DNA from: Rhodospirillales bacterium | GTDB lineage: Bacteria > Pseudomonadota > Alphaproteobacteria > Reyranellales > Reyranellaceae | Direction: 5' to 3' | Assembly: GCA_947466085.1 (NCBI GenBank) | Contig: CANIEC010000002.1 | Location: forward strand, 1 to 64,000 | DNA: 64,000 bases | In this document: positions 1 through 8,809 of the stretch, one piece after another | Layout: the number at the start of each line of letters is the position of its first letter | Position numbering within the stretch: the stretch's first letter is position 1 | Made by a program: the position numbers and the translations under genes | Notes under the pieces: generated by a model | The model's database searches: none | What the model saw: only the letters and a program-made list of their open reading frames with translations | What the model was told of the DNA's origin: nothing

Positions 1-134
1 CCGCCGAGAAAGTCCGCGACCTCCGCCTCGACCGCCTGAGCAAGCAAGCAACGCGCGCCACGGCGCAAGACTTCGGTGAGCTGATCGCTGAAAGTGCCTG
101 GCTGAACCAGTTTGACGACGTTAGAATTCGACAC
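1..134 (-). CDS. IS256-family transposase, N-terminal part (cut by window start)
   Basis: Reading leftwards from GTG at 134 the frame gives VSNSNVVKLVQPGTFSDQLT, then a stretch ending EAEVADFLG. This is the usual N-terminus of IS256/MULE-type transposases of alphaproteobacteria. An AGGAG box lies about nine bases before the GTG; the ATG at 139 is in another frame. The DDE catalytic core lies outside the window. The IS would mediate its own transposition, and its presence at the left of a catabolic cluster suggests it took part in assembling the island. The family call is from residue pattern alone. Confidence 0.8.
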   Translation of the reverse strand, partial: MSNSNVVKLVQPGTFSDQLTEVLRRGARCLLAQAVEAEVADFLG

Positions 135-240
135 GGCATATCACTCCTTCGATGGAGAAGTGGAGGCTTCAACTACCCCCACGATATGCCGCCTTCTTGA
201 TCTACACCGTCACCAACTTTCGACCATAGCTCCTGCCTGG
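135..240. mobile_element. Probable terminal segment of the IS256-family element
   Basis: This non-coding stretch lies between the transposase start and the gor promoter. It holds GATCTACACCGTCACCAACT followed by TTCGACCATAGCTCC, resembling the terminal inverted repeats of IS256 elements. The exact tip cannot be fixed because the other IS end is outside the window. Confidence 0.4.
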
Positions 241-253
241 TCCTGCCGAACAC

Positions 254-282
254 TTGATTTCGATTTCCTTGGTAGCTAATCA
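254..282 (+). promoter_or_regulatory. Putative sigma70-type promoter of gor
   Basis: TTGATT at 254-259 and TAATCA at 277-282 are separated by 17 bases. The dyad at 288-306 would start just downstream of the -10 box, where a bound repressor would block transcription. This is inferred from sequence only. Confidence 0.4.
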
Positions 283-285
283 TGG

Positions 286-306
286 CCGACCAAATTGGTC
301 GACCAG
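286..306. promoter_or_regulatory. Operator-like dyad A (FCD/GntR type) before gor
   Basis: GACCAAATTGGTC (288-300) is a perfect palindrome and overlaps a second one, TGGTCGACCA (296-305). The same pattern recurs at 1907-1926, 16059-16076 and 15936-15950. TGGT-Nn-ACCA is the usual operator form of FCD-subfamily GntR regulators such as LldR and PdhR. Confidence 0.5.
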
Positions 307-424
307 TACTTTGGAGGAATCTTGAGGATCTCGGTCGAATCCGCCCTGCTTCAATAGATATCAGGTTGAGGAAATTGAAGCATCTGAAACCCGCCAAATC
401 CACCTAAAGAATTGATTTCCCGGC

Positions 425-1810
425 ATGGATAGCTTTGAGACGGATCTGTTTGTCATAGGTGGCGGCTCGGGCGGCGTGCGCGCCGCGCGGATCGCCGCTG
501 GCCATGGCGCCCGCGTCATGATCGCCGAGGAATATCGGATGGGCGGCACTTGCGTCATTCGCGGGTGCGTACCGAAGAAGCTATTCGCCTACGCCTCGCA
601 TTTCAGCCACGACATCGCGGATGCCGCGGGCTTGGGCTGGACCGTTCCGCCGGCGACGTTCGACTGGGCCACCCTGATCGCCAACAAAGACAAGGAGATC
701 GCCCGGCTGGAAGCGGCCTACACCACCAACGTGGAGAAATCTGGCGTGCAGGTGATCAAGTCGCGCGCCGTGTTCGAGGACCCGCATACGCTGGTGCTCG
801 ACGGCGGCAGGAAGGTGCGCTCGAAGTATATCCTGATCGCCACGGGCGGCGCACCGAACCACGGCAAGGCCATTCCCGGCATCGAGCATGTCATCTCATC
901 GAACGAAGCATTTCATCTACCCGAATTGCCGAAGCGTATCCTGATCCAGGGCGGTGGCTATATCGCGCTGGAGTTTGCGTGCATCTTCTCGGGCCTGGGT
1001 TCCCTCGTGACTGTGGTCTATCGCGGCGACAACATCCTGCGTGGCTTCGACGACGACGTCCGCGCCCATGTCCGCGATGAGATGGAGAAGAACGGCATTA
1101 CCATCCTGACCGGTTGCACGGTCGACGGGATTGAGAAGCACGACGATCGGTACACATCGCACCTGTCGAATGGCTCCAGCATCGCGTCCGACAAGGTGAT
1201 GTTCGCCATCGGCCGTCACCCCGCCGTCGCAAATCTCGGGCTGGAGAAAGCCGGCGTCGCCATCAACCCGGATAACGGAGGCATCGCCGTCAACGAAGCC
1301 TCGCAGAGCTCGGTGCCACATATCTATGCGGTCGGCGACGTCACCCATCGCTTCAATCTGACGCCGGTAGCGATCCGTGAGGGCCACGCCTTCGCCGATA
1401 CGATTTTCGGCAAGCGGGCGGTCAAGGTCGATCACATCGATATTCCGACCGCCGTGTTCACGCGGCCCCAGGTCGGCACCGTGGGCGTCACCGAGGCGCA
1501 GGCGCGGGCGCAGTTCGCTATCGTTGATGTCTACAAGGCCGCGTTCCGCCCGTTGAAGGCGACGCTGTCCGGCAGCGAGTCGCGGGTGTTGATGAAACTG
1601 GTGGTTGACGCGGGGAGCGACCGCGTCGTGGGTTGCCATATCGTTGGATCGGACGCGGCCGAATTGGTTCAGGTCATCGCCATTGCCGTAAAGATGAAGG
1701 CTACCAAGGCGGACTTCGACGCCACTATGGCGCTGCACCCGACCTCCGCCGAGGAACTGGTGACTATGCGTACCCGCACTGCACGTTACGTGCGCGACGC
1801 GGCGGCTTAG
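425..1810 (+). CDS. gor: Glutathione-disulfide reductase
   Basis: The 461-residue FAD flavoprotein reduces GSSG to GSH with NADPH in the cytoplasm. Visible features are the FAD-binding GGGSGG at 12-17, the redox pair in GGTCVIRGCVPKKL (Cys43 and Cys48), the second Rossmann motif GGGYIALEFA followed by YRGDNILRGFD, and the C-terminal HPTSAEE that supplies the catalytic His/Glu. The length is normal for the family. The ribosome site is weak, so the start is chosen from family alignment. It stands alone behind dyad A, with the CoA-ligase operon 218 bases downstream. Its presence with a glutathione transferase at 17.8 kb suggests that island catabolism consumes or oxidises glutathione. Confidence 0.93.
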   Translation: MDSFETDLFVIGGGSGGVRAARIAAGHGARVMIAEEYRMGGTCVIRGCVPKKLFAYASHFSHDIADAAGLGWTVPPATFDWATLIANKDKEIARLEAAYTTNVEKSGVQVIKSRAVFEDPHTLVLDGGRKVRSKYILIATGGAPNHGKAIPGIEHVISSNEAFHLPELPKRILIQGGGYIALEFACIFSGLGSLVTVVYRGDNILRGFDDDVRAHVRDEMEKNGITILTGCTVDGIEKHDDRYTSHLSNGSSIASDKVMFAIGRHPAVANLGLEKAGVAINPDNGGIAVNEASQSSVPHIYAVGDVTHRFNLTPVAIREGHAFADTIFGKRAVKVDHIDIPTAVFTRPQVGTVGVTEAQARAQFAIVDVYKAAFRPLKATLSGSESRVLMKLVVDAGSDRVVGCHIVGSDAAELVQVIAIAVKMKATKADFDATMALHPTSAEELVTMRTRTARYVRDAAA

Positions 1811-1906
1811 AAAGCTCAATTTCGATCGATTGTGCGAGTTCAGGCCTTTGGCGCGCGCCGTTATGCGGCGCCGCTCAAAACGCACTTGACAATACGATTG
1901 TGATCA

Positions 1907-1926
1907 TACCAAACTGGTCCTACCAA
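1907..1926. promoter_or_regulatory. Operator-like dyad B before the CoA-ligase operon
   Basis: ACCAAACTGGTCCTACCAA contains the two overlapping half-site pairs seen in dyad A. A TTGACA hexamer lies just upstream at 1886-1891, without a convincing -10 box. It is in the 218-base gap between gor and the ligase gene. Confidence 0.5.
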
Positions 1927-2028
1927 TATATCGGTGACAATCCAGCAACAGACTAACCTCGCCATCCGCAGCCGCTTGTAGTCGAGGAGCTGGATGCGGA
2001 AGTTCTGGCGAAGAAGATTGGGCCCACC

Positions 2029-3585
2029 ATGGAAGTGGATTATTTGACTAGCCTGCCGCGACGCATCCACCTCATTGTGGATGAGGGGGCCAAAGCAGGA
2101 GCATCCCGGCCGGCTCTTACTGACGAGCGGGGCATCGTTTGGTCCTATCGGAGACTGATCGATACGATCGAGGCCGTTGCAGGTGACTTGGCGCGTCTAG
2201 GGATCCGTCCCGGTGATCGGGTCATGGTGGTGGGCGAGAATTCAATCGGCGCCATCGTCCTGATGTATGCGGCGAGCCGGCTTGATGCATGGGCAGTGAT
2301 GACGAGCGCACGGCTCGGCCCGCACGAACTGGACGCCATTGAGAGTGATTGCAAGCCCAGACGCGTATTCTATACGCATGGAATATCGGCGGAAGCAGAT
2401 GCTGCGGCGTGCCGGCGCGGCGCGGAAGCCGAAGCGTTCACGGGGATTGAAGCGATCAAGGTCGGTAAGTTGGAGGCGAGCGCCGTTCCCGAGGAGGTCT
2501 ATGAGGATCCCGCCCGTCAGGTTGCAGTTCTCATCTACACGACGGGGACTACCGGTCGCCCGAAGGGAGTGATGCTCAGTCATCGCAACCTCGCTTACGT
2601 GGCGGGCCGGGGCAAAAGAACCAACACGCTCTTTCCCGAGGACGTCACGCTTTGCGTTATGCCGATCTCTCATTCGTACGGGTTGACGTTGCTGCAAGGT
2701 ATGTTGTTTGTCGGCGCACACCTGCGGATCATGCCGAGGTTCTCTCTCACGCAAGCAATCGACGCCGTCGTGGATGGTTCGTTGACCGCCTTCAATGCCG
2801 TTCCTGCGATGTTGTCGCGGATCATCGCTTACGTCGATCAGAACAATATCAAGCTCACGCCCAATAACCTTCGTTATGTCTATACCGGAACGGCACCGCT
2901 CGATCTGTCTCTGCGACAGAGCGTCGAGCGAGTGTTCGGCGTGGTGCTTCATAATGGTTACGGGCTGACCGAGACGTCTCCGACCATCAGTCGGACGCTG
3001 TATGCCATGGGAAGCAACGAAATCAACATCGGACCCCCAATCCCGGGAATCGAAACCAAGATCGTCGGACCTGATGGGCGGGAAGTACCCGATGGCGAAG
3101 CGGGCGAACTGCTCGTCCGCGGGCCCAATGTGATGTTGGGGTACTATGGTCAGCCGGACAAGAGCGCGGAGGCGATCGATCGCGAAGGATATTTGAAAAC
3201 CGGAGATATCGTCAGCCGGTCGCCGGGCGGCGAACTGGTGGTCCAAGGGCGGTCGAAGGAGCTAATTATCAGGTCCGGCTTCAACGTCTATCCGCCCGAA
3301 ATCGAGGCTGTCCTCAATTCTCATCCGGCGGTTCTGAATTCCGCTGTAGTCGGGCGATCAATCGAGGGTAACGAGGAGATCATCGCTTTCGTTGAGCCGA
3401 CCCCTGGAAGCACCATCGAAGTGGCCGAACTGCTCGCGCTCGTGGAGCGGCAGCTCGCACCATACAAGAAGCCGCAGCAGATCATTGTCTTGCCGCAACT
3501 TCCAGTAGCCCCGAACGGGAAGATTAGAAAGCACGACTTGAAAAAGCGCGCCGAGGAGTCGCTGTCAGCGGCTACCTCAGTTTAA
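2029..3585 (+). CDS. AMP-dependent acyl/aryl-CoA ligase
   Basis: The 518-residue class I adenylate-forming enzyme should activate a carboxylic acid as acyl-AMP and transfer it to CoA. It has the phosphate-binding YTTGTTGRPKG near residue 170, GYGLTET near 312, the GDI and GRSKELI region, and the catalytic C-terminal Lys in PNGKIRKHD near 498. The overall form is close to FadD-like and benzoate/coumarate-type ligases; the acid cannot be read from sequence. It starts a same-strand run (ligase, ALDH, VOC, glcDEF) that looks like one transcription unit behind dyad B. Only a weak purine-rich ribosome site precedes the ATG. Confidence 0.88.
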   Translation: MEVDYLTSLPRRIHLIVDEGAKAGASRPALTDERGIVWSYRRLIDTIEAVAGDLARLGIRPGDRVMVVGENSIGAIVLMYAASRLDAWAVMTSARLGPHELDAIESDCKPRRVFYTHGISAEADAAACRRGAEAEAFTGIEAIKVGKLEASAVPEEVYEDPARQVAVLIYTTGTTGRPKGVMLSHRNLAYVAGRGKRTNTLFPEDVTLCVMPISHSYGLTLLQGMLFVGAHLRIMPRFSLTQAIDAVVDGSLTAFNAVPAMLSRIIAYVDQNNIKLTPNNLRYVYTGTAPLDLSLRQSVERVFGVVLHNGYGLTETSPTISRTLYAMGSNEINIGPPIPGIETKIVGPDGREVPDGEAGELLVRGPNVMLGYYGQPDKSAEAIDREGYLKTGDIVSRSPGGELVVQGRSKELIIRSGFNVYPPEIEAVLNSHPAVLNSAVVGRSIEGNEEIIAFVEPTPGSTIEVAELLALVERQLAPYKKPQQIIVLPQLPVAPNGKIRKHDLKKRAEESLSAATSV

Positions 3586-3604
3586 CGAATTATAGACCGG
3601 ACGG

Positions 3605-5065
3605 ATGGAAATGGTGACAAGTCGCGAGCAGATGTACCCCGATACAAAGTTGTTCATCGATGGATCCTGGCGCGATGGAACGAGCGGAAAGGTCGAGCCC
3701 ATCCTGAATCCGGCGACGGGAAAATTGATCGGAACGGTTGCGCACGCGTCTATCCCCGATCTCGACGACGCACTTGAATCGGCCGTGCGCGGGTTCGAAT
3801 TGTGGCGGAGGACGTCTTCCTTCGAGCGATACAAATTGATGCGTGGGGCTGCCGAAAAGCTCCGCGAGCGAGCCGCCTCAATCGCGCGTATCATGACGCT
3901 CGAGCAAGGCAAGCCGCTGGGCGAGGCGAAGATGGAGGTGTTGCTCGGCGCAGACATCATCGACTGGTTCGCGGAGGAGGCGCGTCGATCCTACGGTCGG
4001 ACCATTCCGTCTCGTTCCGGCGCCGTACAGCAGGTCGTGATCCGCGAGCCAGTTGGGCCTGTCGCCGCCTTCACGCCGTGGAATTTTCCGATCAACCAAG
4101 CCGTCAGAAAGATATCAGCTGCAATGGCGGCCGGGTGCTCCGTGATTCTGAAGGGACCCGAAGAAACGCCGGCAAGTTGTGCAGCTCTGGTCAATGCTTA
4201 TGTCGATGCCGGCTTGCCCTCCGGTGTCCTCAATCTCGTTTTCGGTGTGCCGTCCGACATATCGGAATACTTGATTGCCCACCCTGTCATTCGCAAGATT
4301 TCGTTCACGGGTTCGACGCCAGTCGGGAAGCGGCTTGCGGCTCTCGCTGGAAGTCACATGAAGCGCGTTACGATGGAGCTAGGTGGACATGCGCCTGCGC
4401 TAGTCTTCGAGGACGCAGATGTCAAACAAGCGGCAAAATTGCTGTCCGCGGCAAAGTTCAGGAATGCCGGCCAGGTTTGTGTTTCTCCGACCCGGTTCAT
4501 GGTCCATGAACGGGTCTACGACGACTTCGTTGAACAATTCACCGCTGCTGCCAAAGCTCTCGTCGTCGGGGACGGCCTCGACGAAGCGACCCAAATGGGA
4601 CCACTAGCTAATCTCCGTCGAGTCGAGGCGATGGACGCGCTGGTCTCGGACGCCGTTCAGCGCGGCGCGCGCATCCGGACAGGTGGAAGGCGCCTGCGCA
4701 ACGATGGCTTCTTCTTTCAACCGACGGTTCTGACGGACGTACCTCTGGACTCGCGCATTATGAACGAGGAGCCATTCGGCCCTGTTGTGCCAATCGCGTC
4801 GTTCTCGACATTCGAGGATGCCATGGTCGAAGCGAATCGGCTCCCTTATGGCCTTGCTGCATATGCGTATACGAAGTCAGCGGCGACGATCGGCGCGCTC
4901 GGCTCGATCGTGGAGAGTGGAATGGTGTCGATCAACCACCAAGGCCTTGCCCTACCGGAGACTCCCTTCGGAGGAATCAAGGACTCCGGATACGGTTCGG
5001 AAGGTGGTACAGAAGCGATGGACGCGTATCTCAACACTAAGTTCCTGACCCAGATGCACGGTTAG
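3605..5065 (+). CDS. NAD(P)-dependent aldehyde dehydrogenase, succinate-semialdehyde dehydrogenase-like
   Basis: The 486-residue protein has the full ALDH fold: the coenzyme site [10 protein letters not shown], the [10 protein letters not shown] turn, catalytic Glu258 in MELGGHAP and nucleophile Cys292 in [10 protein letters not shown]. The closest form by eye is GabD-type succinate-semialdehyde dehydrogenase, but the class oxidises many semialdehydes. It begins 19 bases after the ligase, and a second ATG at 3611 has a slightly better ribosome site (GGATGG). In this context it probably oxidises an aldehyde produced by the FAD oxidases or the dioxygenase route. Confidence 0.88.
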   Translation: MEMVTSREQMYPDTKLFIDGSWRDGTSGKVEPILNPATGKLIGTVAHASIPDLDDALESAVRGFELWRRTSSFERYKLMRGAAEKLRERAASIARIMTLEQGKPLGEAKMEVLLGADIIDWFAEEARRSYGRTIPSRSGAVQQVVIREPVGPVAAFTPWNFPINQAVRKISAAMAAGCSVILKGPEETPASCAALVNAYVDAGLPSGVLNLVFGVPSDISEYLIAHPVIRKISFTGSTPVGKRLAALAGSHMKRVTMELGGHAPALVFEDADVKQAAKLLSAAKFRNAGQVCVSPTRFMVHERVYDDFVEQFTAAAKALVVGDGLDEATQMGPLANLRRVEAMDALVSDAVQRGARIRTGGRRLRNDGFFFQPTVLTDVPLDSRIMNEEPFGPVVPIASFSTFEDAMVEANRLPYGLAAYAYTKSAATIGALGSIVESGMVSINHQGLALPETPFGGIKDSGYGSEGGTEAMDAYLNTKFLTQMHG

Positions 5066-5192
5066 CATGCGTTATCGGCAATGCTGATACGCCGTCGCGG
5101 AGCATGCGTCGCGCAGGTCAAACCTCGCGACGGTCCTTCGCCGCGCCAGACTCTAGGGCCCAAAGATCCAACGCCTAAAGCGAGTTAGCGAA

Positions 5193-6062
5193 ATGTTGTT
5201 GACCATCGACCGCGTTCAGATCGCGACGCCGGATGCCAAAAGTGCCGCGGAGATGTGGCGTCGCCGATTGGGGGCGGAACAAGTCTCTGCGGATCGGGTC
5301 CGGGGATTGGGCGCCAAACGAGTGACATTGCGTGCCGGGACCGGCGAGATTGAGTTGCTGGAGCCGGAAGGCAACGGCGTTGTCGCGGACGAACTGGCAA
5401 GACGCGGGCGATCTCATCTATTCGGCGCCGGCGCGACCTCACTCGACCCGCGTGCACTGGTGCATCATGCCACGTCGGTCGGAGTTGAGCATCAGCACGA
5501 AAATGGCCAGGATTTTCTCCGGTTCGAAATCGAGGGGAAGCCGGTCCATTTCGTAATCTCTCCCCCGCGTACGGTGGAGCCGACCGGCGGGATTGATTTT
5601 CTTTATGAGGTGACTTTGCTCGCGGCCGACCAGGCAGCCGCGGTAACGCGCTTCGCCGAAGTCTTTCGTCTTGATACACGGAATTTCGTGACGATTACCT
5701 CGGAGCTCTTTGGCTATACGGGCGTCCTCACTCTCTTCGCGCCTGATCGCCTCGACCGATTTGAAGTCATCACGCCGACGGACTTCACCAAGACGCTCGG
5801 CAGGTATCACGCCCGCCAAGGCTCGTCTTTCTATATGGCGTATGCCGAAAGCCGAGAGATCGGTCGCATCGAAAGATCGGCGAAGGCGGACGACGTGGGA
5901 CACACGCTGGATCCGCGCGAGGAGAAGCGGAGCGGTCGAGATCCGGAGCAACTCTGGCTTCATCCTCCGGCCCTTGGCGGAATGATGCTAGGGCTATCGC
6001 GGCCGACGCTTGGTTGGCGCTGGTCGGGTCACCCTGAGAGGGTCGTGGCGTTAGTGCAATAG
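5193..6062 (+). CDS. VOC-fold (glyoxalase/extradiol dioxygenase superfamily) protein
   Basis: This 289-residue protein shows the VOC beta-alpha-beta-beta-beta pattern at its start (LTIDRVQIATPDAKSAAEMW, then GEIELLEPEG). A second, more divergent half begins near residue 135 (FLYEVTLLAADQAAAVTRFA). Such proteins bind a divalent metal and act as lyases, isomerases or ring-cleaving dioxygenases; no clear metal triad could be placed. It follows the aldehyde dehydrogenase by 127 bases on the same strand and precedes glcD. A ring-cleavage or lyase role in the island pathway is inference. Confidence 0.7.
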   Translation: MLLTIDRVQIATPDAKSAAEMWRRRLGAEQVSADRVRGLGAKRVTLRAGTGEIELLEPEGNGVVADELARRGRSHLFGAGATSLDPRALVHHATSVGVEHQHENGQDFLRFEIEGKPVHFVISPPRTVEPTGGIDFLYEVTLLAADQAAAVTRFAEVFRLDTRNFVTITSELFGYTGVLTLFAPDRLDRFEVITPTDFTKTLGRYHARQGSSFYMAYAESREIGRIERSAKADDVGHTLDPREEKRSGRDPEQLWLHPPALGGMMLGLSRPTLGWRWSGHPERVVALVQ

Positions 6063-6118
6063 AAGCTTGATGGTGGATGCGTCGGGCTTATGTCGATTGC
6101 ATCAGGCCGCGACTGACC

Positions 6119-6138
6119 CATCGGAAAATTATCCGATG
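6119..6138. repeat. Inverted repeat before glcD
   Basis: CATCGGA (6119-6125) and TCCGATG (6132-6138) form perfect 7-base arms around AAATTA. The repeat ends 11 bases before the glcD start and touches the ribosome site (GAGGA), so it could be an operator or a translation-control hairpin. Confidence 0.35.
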
Positions 6139-6149
6139 ACGAGGATACG

Positions 6150-7586
6150 ATGAGCAAAATTAGGTTCACCGAACCAAATCGAGAAATCCTCGCGCGCCGA
6201 GATTCAATCATAAACGATCTAACCCGCCTTGTTGACCCCGCTGGGCTAATAACGTCGACGGACGAGTGTCGGGCTTATGAGACAGATGCGTTGACGGCCT
6301 ATCGCAAGATGCCGCTCGCCGTCGTCCTACCGAAGACGACCGAAGAGGTGAGTGCCGTTCTGAAATACTGTCACGACACCGGCGTCAAGGTCGTGCCGCG
6401 CGGCGCAGGTACGTCTCTCGCCGGCGGGGCAATTCCGAGTGAAGACGCCGTCGTTCTCGGACTTTCAAAGATGAATCGGGTGCTCGCGGTCAACTACGAT
6501 GACCGCTTCATCCGCGTCGAAGCGGGAGTCACAAATTTGAGCGTAACAGCGGTGGTGGCGGAGAACGGCTTCTTCTATGCGCCAGACCCTTCCTCTCAAC
6601 TTGCCTGCACGATCGGAGGCAACATTGCCAACAACTCCGGAGGCGCGCATTGCCTGAAGTATGGAGTCACGACCAATAACCTCCTCGGCGTAAGGATGGT
6701 ACTGATCGATGGATCGATCATCGATCTCGGCGGTGACTATCTCGATAGCGCTGGACTCGATCTGCTGGGCCTGGTCGTCGGCTCCGAGGGGCAGCTCGGG
6801 ATAGTGACCGAAGCGACCCTCCGAATTCTGAAATCGGCAGAGGGAGCGCGCCCGGTTCTGTTCGGTTTCCCGTCTTGCGAGGGAGCGGGCAAGGCGGTTG
6901 CGGACGTCATTGCCGCCGGTATCATTCCCGTAGCCATCGAATACATGGACAAGGCCGCCATCGAGATCTGCGAGGCCTTCGCCAAGGCCGGCTATCCGCT
7001 CGATGTCGAGGCCCTTCTGATTGTAGAGGTCGAAGGGTCCGACGCCGAGATGGACGCGACGCTGGCGGACATCACCGCCATCGCTCGTGCGAACGGTGCG
7101 ACGACAGTGCGCGAGAGCAGGTCGGCAATTGAGACGGCGGCAATCTGGAAGGGGCGGAAGTCGGCTTTCGGTGCGACCGGGCGAGTCGCTGACTATTTGT
7201 GCATGGACGGCACGGTGCCGACCGGCAAGCTGTCGTACGTTTTGGCGGAGATCTCCAAGATCGTACAGCGACACGGATTGCGTGTCGCGAATGTTTTCCA
7301 TGCCGGTGACGGCAACATGCATCCGCTCATCCTCTACAACGCGAACGATCCGTCGCAGCAGTCGAAGGCGGAAGCAGCGGGAGATGACATTCTCAGGCTC
7401 TGCGTTGAAGTTGGTGGGTGCCTGACGGGCGAGCACGGTGTCGGTATCGAGAAGCGTGATCTAATGCGCTGCCAGTTTGACGATGCCGATCTGGTTCAAC
7501 AGATTCGGGTGCGCGCCGCGTTCGATCCGCGATGGCTGCTCAATACGGATAAGGTGTTTCCCCTCGATTTTCGATGTCAAGGTTAG
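6150..7586 (+). CDS. glcD: FAD-linked 2-hydroxyacid dehydrogenase, GlcD-like
   Basis: The 478-residue protein has the PCMH FAD-binding domain (VVPRGAGTSLAGGA near 85-98; IGGNIANNSGGAHCLKYG near 150; GSEGQLGIVTEATL) and the FAD-oxidase C domain with FHAGDGNMHP near 385 and GCLTGEHGVGIEKR. It is the catalytic subunit of glycolate oxidase-type enzymes, which oxidise D-2-hydroxyacids to 2-oxoacids and pass electrons through GlcE and GlcF to the quinone pool. GlcE and GlcF follow directly. In this island the substrate may be a larger 2-hydroxyacid rather than glycolate. Confidence 0.88.
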   Translation: MSKIRFTEPNREILARRDSIINDLTRLVDPAGLITSTDECRAYETDALTAYRKMPLAVVLPKTTEEVSAVLKYCHDTGVKVVPRGAGTSLAGGAIPSEDAVVLGLSKMNRVLAVNYDDRFIRVEAGVTNLSVTAVVAENGFFYAPDPSSQLACTIGGNIANNSGGAHCLKYGVTTNNLLGVRMVLIDGSIIDLGGDYLDSAGLDLLGLVVGSEGQLGIVTEATLRILKSAEGARPVLFGFPSCEGAGKAVADVIAAGIIPVAIEYMDKAAIEICEAFAKAGYPLDVEALLIVEVEGSDAEMDATLADITAIARANGATTVRESRSAIETAAIWKGRKSAFGATGRVADYLCMDGTVPTGKLSYVLAEISKIVQRHGLRVANVFHAGDGNMHPLILYNANDPSQQSKAEAAGDDILRLCVEVGGCLTGEHGVGIEKRDLMRCQFDDADLVQQIRVRAAFDPRWLLNTDKVFPLDFRCQG

Positions 7587-7601
7587 GGTGACGGGAGTGT
7601 G

Positions 7602-8792
7602 ATGACCGATTGCTATAAGCCGCGCGACGAGTGCGGACTGTCGTCTGCCATCAAGGATGCGGCTACAGCAAAGATGCCTCTCGTCGTGCGCGGCGCCGGC
7701 TCCAAGTCGGCGATGGGCCGGCCGCTGGGTGGATACGCCATGTCTCTAACGACCGAGCGCATGAGGGGAGTCTCGCTTTACGAGCCGACAGAGCTCGTGA
7801 TCGGTGCTTTGCCTGGAACGCCGGTTTCCGAAATCGATCGGATGCTCGCCAAGCACAACCAGATGCTTCCGTTCGAGCCGATGGATCATCGTGTGCTGTT
7901 CGGGACGAGCGCGGAGCCGACAATCGGAGGTATTGTCGCCGGGAATGTTTCGGGTCCGCGTCGTATCGCGGTCGGAGCTTGTCGCGACAGCCTGATCGGC
8001 GTTCGCTTGGTCACGGGCCGCGGAGACGTCGTCAAATCCGGCGGGCGCGTAATGAAAAACGTCACCGGACTCGATTTAGTCAAGCTGAACTGCGGTGCGT
8101 GGGGTACGCTCGGCGTTTTGAGCGAGGTCATCTTCAAGGTGTTGCCTAAGCCGGCGCGTTCCCTATCGGTGGGATTGGGCGGCATGAACGACACGACAGC
8201 GATTGCAGCGCTCACCGCAGCGCTCGGGTCGTCTTTCGCGGTCTCGGCGGCAGCGCATATTCCGGCGAGTATTGGGTCGGACTCGACTACGATCGTTCGA
8301 CTCGAGGGTTCTGACGGCTCGGTAGCATATGGTGCCCGTGAGCTTGCCAAGCTGTGGCGCTCCTTTGGTAGGGCCGAGCTGATCGAAGGTGATGAAAGCG
8401 CGAACCTGTGGTTGCGCGTGCGCGACGCGCACTGGCTGGCTCAGCCAATGGATCGTTCCATTTGGCGGTTGTCCTTGGCCCCCTCCAAAGCGCCGCATGT
8501 TCTTGCCGACATCCGGCAAAAACTCGGCGTGCGGTATTTCTTCGACTGGGGCGGCGGTCTCGTGTGGCTCGCGGTCGTGGACGCTGACGATGCAGGAGCA
8601 TCGGTTGTCCGGGAAGCTATGGCCAATACCGGTGGGCACGCCACACTCGTACGGGCTTCATCGGAGATGCGCCACAGGATCGATGTGTTCGAACCGCTTC
8701 CTCCTGCGGTGCTCAAGTTGACGCAGGAAATCAAGAAATGTTTCGATCCTGACCGCGTTCTGAATTTCGGCAGGATGTACGCCGGTATCTGA
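7602..8792 (+). CDS. glcE: FAD-binding subunit of glycolate oxidase-type complex, GlcE-like
   Basis: This protein of about 396 residues carries only the PCMH FAD-binding part (VVRGAGSKSAMG, TIGGIVAGNVSGPRRIAVGA, GRVMKNVTGLDLVKLNCGAWGT split over two lines) and lacks the HAGDGN C-terminal motif of GlcD, as expected for GlcE. It begins 15 bases after glcD; ATG 7602 is preferred over the in-frame GTG three bases earlier. GlcE pairs with GlcD as the second flavin subunit. The order D-E-F is that of the classic glc operon, although the other glc genes are absent. Confidence 0.85.
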   Translation: MTDCYKPRDECGLSSAIKDAATAKMPLVVRGAGSKSAMGRPLGGYAMSLTTERMRGVSLYEPTELVIGALPGTPVSEIDRMLAKHNQMLPFEPMDHRVLFGTSAEPTIGGIVAGNVSGPRRIAVGACRDSLIGVRLVTGRGDVVKSGGRVMKNVTGLDLVKLNCGAWGTLGVLSEVIFKVLPKPARSLSVGLGGMNDTTAIAALTAALGSSFAVSAAAHIPASIGSDSTTIVRLEGSDGSVAYGARELAKLWRSFGRAELIEGDESANLWLRVRDAHWLAQPMDRSIWRLSLAPSKAPHVLADIRQKLGVRYFFDWGGGLVWLAVVDADDAGASVVREAMANTGGHATLVRASSEMRHRIDVFEPLPPAVLKLTQEIKKCFDPDRVLNFGRMYAGI

Positions 8793-8809
8793 GGCGAGGG
8801 CGGACTGGT

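Noticed and set aside
917-1885. A 322-codon antisense frame over gor
   Set aside because: The plus strand encodes a full glutathione reductase; the antisense frame has no known pattern.
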